In this document: piece by piece, positions 31,831 through 34,507 of the stretch
How the letters are laid out: the number at the start of each line of letters is the position of its first letter
Position numbering within the stretch: position 1 is the stretch's first letter
Source of the DNA: an uncultured Massilia sp.
Lineage (GTDB): Bacteria > Pseudomonadota > Gammaproteobacteria > Burkholderiales > Burkholderiaceae
Direction: 5' to 3'
NCBI GenBank assembly: GCA_946481275.1
Contig: CAMLMV010000058.1
Span: 1 to 34,507 of the forward strand
DNA length: 34,507 nt
Translations under genes and position numbers: made by a program
Notes under the pieces: generated by a model
The model's input: only the letters and a program-made list of their open reading frames with translations
The model's database searches: none
Told to the model about the DNA's origin: nothing

Positions 31831-32925
31831 TCAAATCCCCTTGTTGGTACGAGTGACGTTGAGCAGTTTCAGGATGGCCGGGGCGTAGAAGTTTTCCATC
31901 GCGCCGCAGAACAGGATGATCAGGCCCTGGATGAAGATGAACGTCTCCTGCGGGATATTCGGTTTTTCCAGCGACAGGTCGAAGCCGCCCTGGATCAGCG
32001 CGCCGAACAGCACGGACGACAGGAAGATGCCGACCGGATGCTGGCGGCCCATCAGCGCGATGGCGATGCCCACGAAGCCCGCGCCGGCGGGGAAATTCAG
32101 CGACAGGTAGTGCGTCGACCCCATCACGGAATTGACGGCGCCGAGGCCCGCGAGCGCGCCCGATACGAGCATCGTGACGATGATCGTGCGGCTGATTTTC
32201 ACGCCCGCGTAGTGCGCGGCGTGCGCGTTGAGCCCCGTCGCGCGCAGCTGGTAGCCCCACGACGAGCGCCACACGACGACGCCGTAGATCACGAGGGCGA
32301 GGATGGCAAGGATAAAACTGATGTTCAGCGGCGTGTCGCCCAGCACCGGCAGGAGCTTGCTCAGCAGGGGCAGGGCGGCGCTGTCGGCGAACACGCGCGA
32401 GGCCGGGTTCTGCTGGCCTTCCGGGATCAGGTATTTGACGATCACGAAGTTCATCAGGCTCGCGGCGATGAAGTTGAACATGATCGTCGTGACGACGACG
32501 TGGCTGCCCCGTTTCGCCTGCAGGTAGCCCGGAATGAAGGCCCACAGCGCGCCGAAGACGGCCGCGCCGATCATCGCGAGCGGGATCATCAGGATGCCGG
32601 GCAGGTGGGCGTCGAGCGCCAGCACGACCCAGGTCAGGCCCAGGCCGCCCACGTACATCTGGCCTTCCGCGCCGATGTTGAAGAGGCCCGCCTGCATCGC
32701 GATCGACACGGCGAGGCCCGCGAAGATGAAGGTGCTCGCGTAGAACAGCGTGTACGCGAGGCCTTCCGGATCGAGGATGGCGCTGTCGACGAGGATGCGG
32801 AGCGATTCCGACGGGCTCTCGCCCAGCAGGTGGATCACGAGCGCCGCGACGAGCAGCGCCGACATCAGGTTCAGGATCGGCAGGACGAAACCGGTGGCCC
32901 AGCGTGGCAATTCAGTCTTTGTCAT
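31831..32925 (-). CDS. Nucleoside-type ABC transporter permease (NupP/YufP-like)
   Basis: This 364-residue inner-membrane permease has about ten hydrophobic segments. Signature blocks are ASTFIFAGLAVSIAMQAGLF, continuing NIGAEGQMYVGGL, then VVTTIMFNFIAASLMNF and LRATGLNAHAAHYAGVKISR. It is the first permease of a BMP-type importer. Family members import purine nucleosides, with some importing riboflavin-like or other compounds. It starts only 4 bp after the ATPase stop codon and its end touches the second permease, so ATPase, permease 1 and permease 2 form one transcript. Together with the purine-salvage genes on the other strand this supports a nucleoside substrate. Confidence 0.93.
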   Translation of the reverse strand: MTKTELPRWATGFVLPILNLMSALLVAALVIHLLGESPSESLRILVDSAILDPEGLAYTLFYASTFIFAGLAVSIAMQAGLFNIGAEGQMYVGGLGLTWVVLALDAHLPGILMIPLAMIGAAVFGALWAFIPGYLQAKRGSHVVVTTIMFNFIAASLMNFVIVKYLIPEGQQNPASRVFADSAALPLLSKLLPVLGDTPLNISFILAILALVIYGVVVWRSSWGYQLRATGLNAHAAHYAGVKISRTIIVTMLVSGALAGLGAVNSVMGSTHYLSLNFPAGAGFVGIAIALMGRQHPVGIFLSSVLFGALIQGGFDLSLEKPNIPQETFIFIQGLIILFCGAMENFYAPAILKLLNVTRTNKGI

Positions 32926-32929
32926 GATG

Positions 32930-34477
32930 TCAGTGCTTGTGCATCCCGCCCATCAGCAGGCCGATGCGGGTGGTGTCGAATTCGTCGATGGGGAGGATGC
33001 CGGTGATGCGGCCGCCGGACATCACGATGATGCGGTCCGCGAGCGCGCGCACCTCTTCCAGTTCCACCGACGACAGCAGGATCGCCACGCCTTCGTCGCG
33101 CAGGCGCAGGAGCTGCGTGTGGATGCTTTCGATGGTGCCGATGTCCACGCCGCGCGTGGGCTGGCCGACCAGCATCAGCTTCGGCTTCGCGGCCACTTCG
33201 CGCGCGATGACGACCTTCTGCTGGTTGCCGCCGGACAGGAGACCGATGCGCAGGTCCGGATTGTTCGGACGCACGTCGAACGCCGTCATCAGGTGCGCGC
33301 AGCGCTGCGCGATCTTTTTATAGTCGAACAGGCCCCAGCGGTTCTTCACCTTGTCCTGGTAGCCGAACACCGTGTTCTGCATGACGGAGAAGTCCTTGAT
33401 CACGCCGTCGCGCAGGCGGTCTTCCGGCACGTGGCCGATGCCCAGTTCGCGGAACGCTGCCGGCAGGCCGTCCGCGTTCGTGCGGCCCGTGTACGGCAGG
33501 TCCTGGCCGAGGAATTCGACTTTACCGCTCGTCGGCAGGCGCATGCCGGACAGGATCTCCAGCAGCTCGCTCTGGCCATTGCCCGACACGCCCGCGATGG
33601 CGACCACTTCGCCCGCGCGCAACGTAAAATCGATGTCGGACAGGAGGGCGACGCCGTTCGCGTCCCGCAGCTGCAGGTCCGACACCTTCAGGACCTCGGT
33701 GCCCGGGTTGTACGGCGCGCGCGGCAGTTCGCTCTGGATCGGGCGGCCGACCATCATGTTGGCCAGCTGTTCCTTCGACGTCTCCGCGGTCTTGACGGCG
33801 CCGACGACGCGGCCCGCGCGCATGACCGTCACCTCGTCCGTGATCTCCATGATCTCCTGGAGTTTATGGGTGATGAGGATGATGGTCTTGCCCTGTTCCT
33901 TGAACAGCCGCAGGATCTCGAACAGCGACGCCGTCTCCTGCGCGGTCAGCACGGCGGTGGGCTCGTCGAGGATCAGGATGTTGGCGCTGCGGTAGATCTG
34001 CTTGAGGATCTCCACGCGCTGCTGCGCGCCGACGGACAGGTCGTGGATCGTCGCGAGCGGATCGACGTCGAGGCGGTAGCGGTCGCAGATCTCGCGCAGC
34101 TTCGCTTCCACGGCGCCGCGCTTGGCGGCCAGCCTGAAGCCGCCCTCGTTGCCCAGCATGACGTTGTCGAGGACGGTCATGTTCTCGACGAGCATGAAGT
34201 GCTGGTGCACCATGCCGATGCCGAGGGCGATTGCGTCAATGCTCGTGCGGATGTCCTGGGGCTGGCCGTCGATGAGGACCTGGCCGCTGTCGGCGTTGTA
34301 GTAGCCGTACAGGATGCTCATCAGGGTCGACTTGCCGGCGCCGTTTTCGCCGATTACGCCATGGATCGAGCCCTTGGCGATCGCGAAGCTGACGTCGGCA
34401 TTCGCCTGCACCGCCCCGAAGGCTTTGCTTATGTTGCGAAATTCTACGGCTGGCTGCATAGCGGTCTGTCCATTCAT
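32930..34477 (-). CDS. Nucleoside-type ABC transporter ATPase with two nucleotide-binding domains (NupO/YufO-like)
   Basis: This 515-residue ATPase fuses two ABC domains. Domain 1 has Walker A GENGAGKST (residues 43-51), Q-loop MVHQHFML, signature LSVGAQQRVEIL and Walker B ILILDEPTAVL. Domain 2 has a degenerate Walker A (GVSGNGQSE, with no Lys), signature LSGGNQQKVVIAREV and LMLVGQPTRGVD in place of a normal Walker B. Such asymmetry is normal in RbsA/NupO-type ATPases, where one site hydrolyses ATP. Two in-frame ATGs are possible (34477 and 34459); the first lacks a ribosome site. The periplasmic binding lipoprotein gene expected upstream lies outside the window to the right. Confidence 0.95.
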   Translation of the reverse strand: MNGQTAMQPAVEFRNISKAFGAVQANADVSFAIAKGSIHGVIGENGAGKSTLMSILYGYYNADSGQVLIDGQPQDIRTSIDAIALGIGMVHQHFMLVENMTVLDNVMLGNEGGFRLAAKRGAVEAKLREICDRYRLDVDPLATIHDLSVGAQQRVEILKQIYRSANILILDEPTAVLTAQETASLFEILRLFKEQGKTIILITHKLQEIMEITDEVTVMRAGRVVGAVKTAETSKEQLANMMVGRPIQSELPRAPYNPGTEVLKVSDLQLRDANGVALLSDIDFTLRAGEVVAIAGVSGNGQSELLEILSGMRLPTSGKVEFLGQDLPYTGRTNADGLPAAFRELGIGHVPEDRLRDGVIKDFSVMQNTVFGYQDKVKNRWGLFDYKKIAQRCAHLMTAFDVRPNNPDLRIGLLSGGNQQKVVIAREVAAKPKLMLVGQPTRGVDIGTIESIHTQLLRLRDEGVAILLSSVELEEVRALADRIIVMSGGRITGILPIDEFDTTRIGLLMGGMHKH

Positions 34478-34507
34478 TTAAAAGCGCGCCGCGCCGGCAT
34501 GAAAGCC

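Overview
The window reads as a chromosomal segment of a high-GC Gram-negative bacterium, most likely a betaproteobacterium of the Oxalobacteraceae (Massilia/Telluria/Janthinobacterium type). The basis is the protein flavour (type IV pilus PilB/PilC next to a CorC-type protein, Oar-like TonB receptor, MipA/OmpV protein, porins) and strongly GC-biased codon use, which also produces very long meaningless antisense frames. This placement is inference. I see no rRNA, tRNA, CRISPR array, insertion sequence or prophage.

Layout. (1) 137-4575: a small secreted protein; a minus-strand set GDSL hydrolase - AraC regulator - EamA/DMT exporter; a divergent LysR regulator; a small zinc-ribbon protein. (2) 4829-10944, all minus: pilC, pilB, a CorC/HlyC-type membrane protein, a slipin (SPFH) protein and a hypothetical protein translationally coupled to it. 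(3) 11142-14437, minus: porin, short PstS-like periplasmic binding protein and methyl-accepting chemotaxis protein, apparently one operon. (4) 14654-15211, minus: a ClpP-like protein that appears to lack the catalytic Asp. (5) 15380-34477: a purine and nucleic-acid scavenging region. The plus strand carries xdhA-xdhB-xdhC-guaD and a secreted adenosine deaminase, then an Oar-like TonB-dependent receptor behind a 577-bp leader, a 5'-nucleotidase lipoprotein, an S1/P1-type nuclease and a MipA/OmpV protein. The minus strand carries the ATPase and two permeases of a nucleoside-type (BMP/NupOPQ-like) ABC importer, whose binding protein would lie just beyond the right edge.

Region 5 forms a nearly complete route: nuclease cuts nucleic acid to nucleotides, the 5'-nucleotidase removes phosphate, the periplasmic deaminase turns adenosine into inosine, the ABC importer takes up nucleosides, guanine deaminase makes xanthine, and xanthine dehydrogenase oxidises hypoxanthine and xanthine to urate. 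The TonB receptor is a candidate outer-membrane entry point. Missing from the window are a nucleoside phosphorylase or hydrolase and any urate-degrading enzyme. The porin/PstS-like/MCP operon could add chemotaxis toward a small anion such as released phosphate, but that link is speculative.

Regulatory structure: two clear intrinsic terminators (27081-27108, 29952-29987), a perfect 18-bp palindrome (23143-23160), palindromes in the clpP-like/xdhA divergent gap, paired ATTCWGAA boxes at the LysR gene, and a UACG-tetraloop hairpin in the pilB leader.
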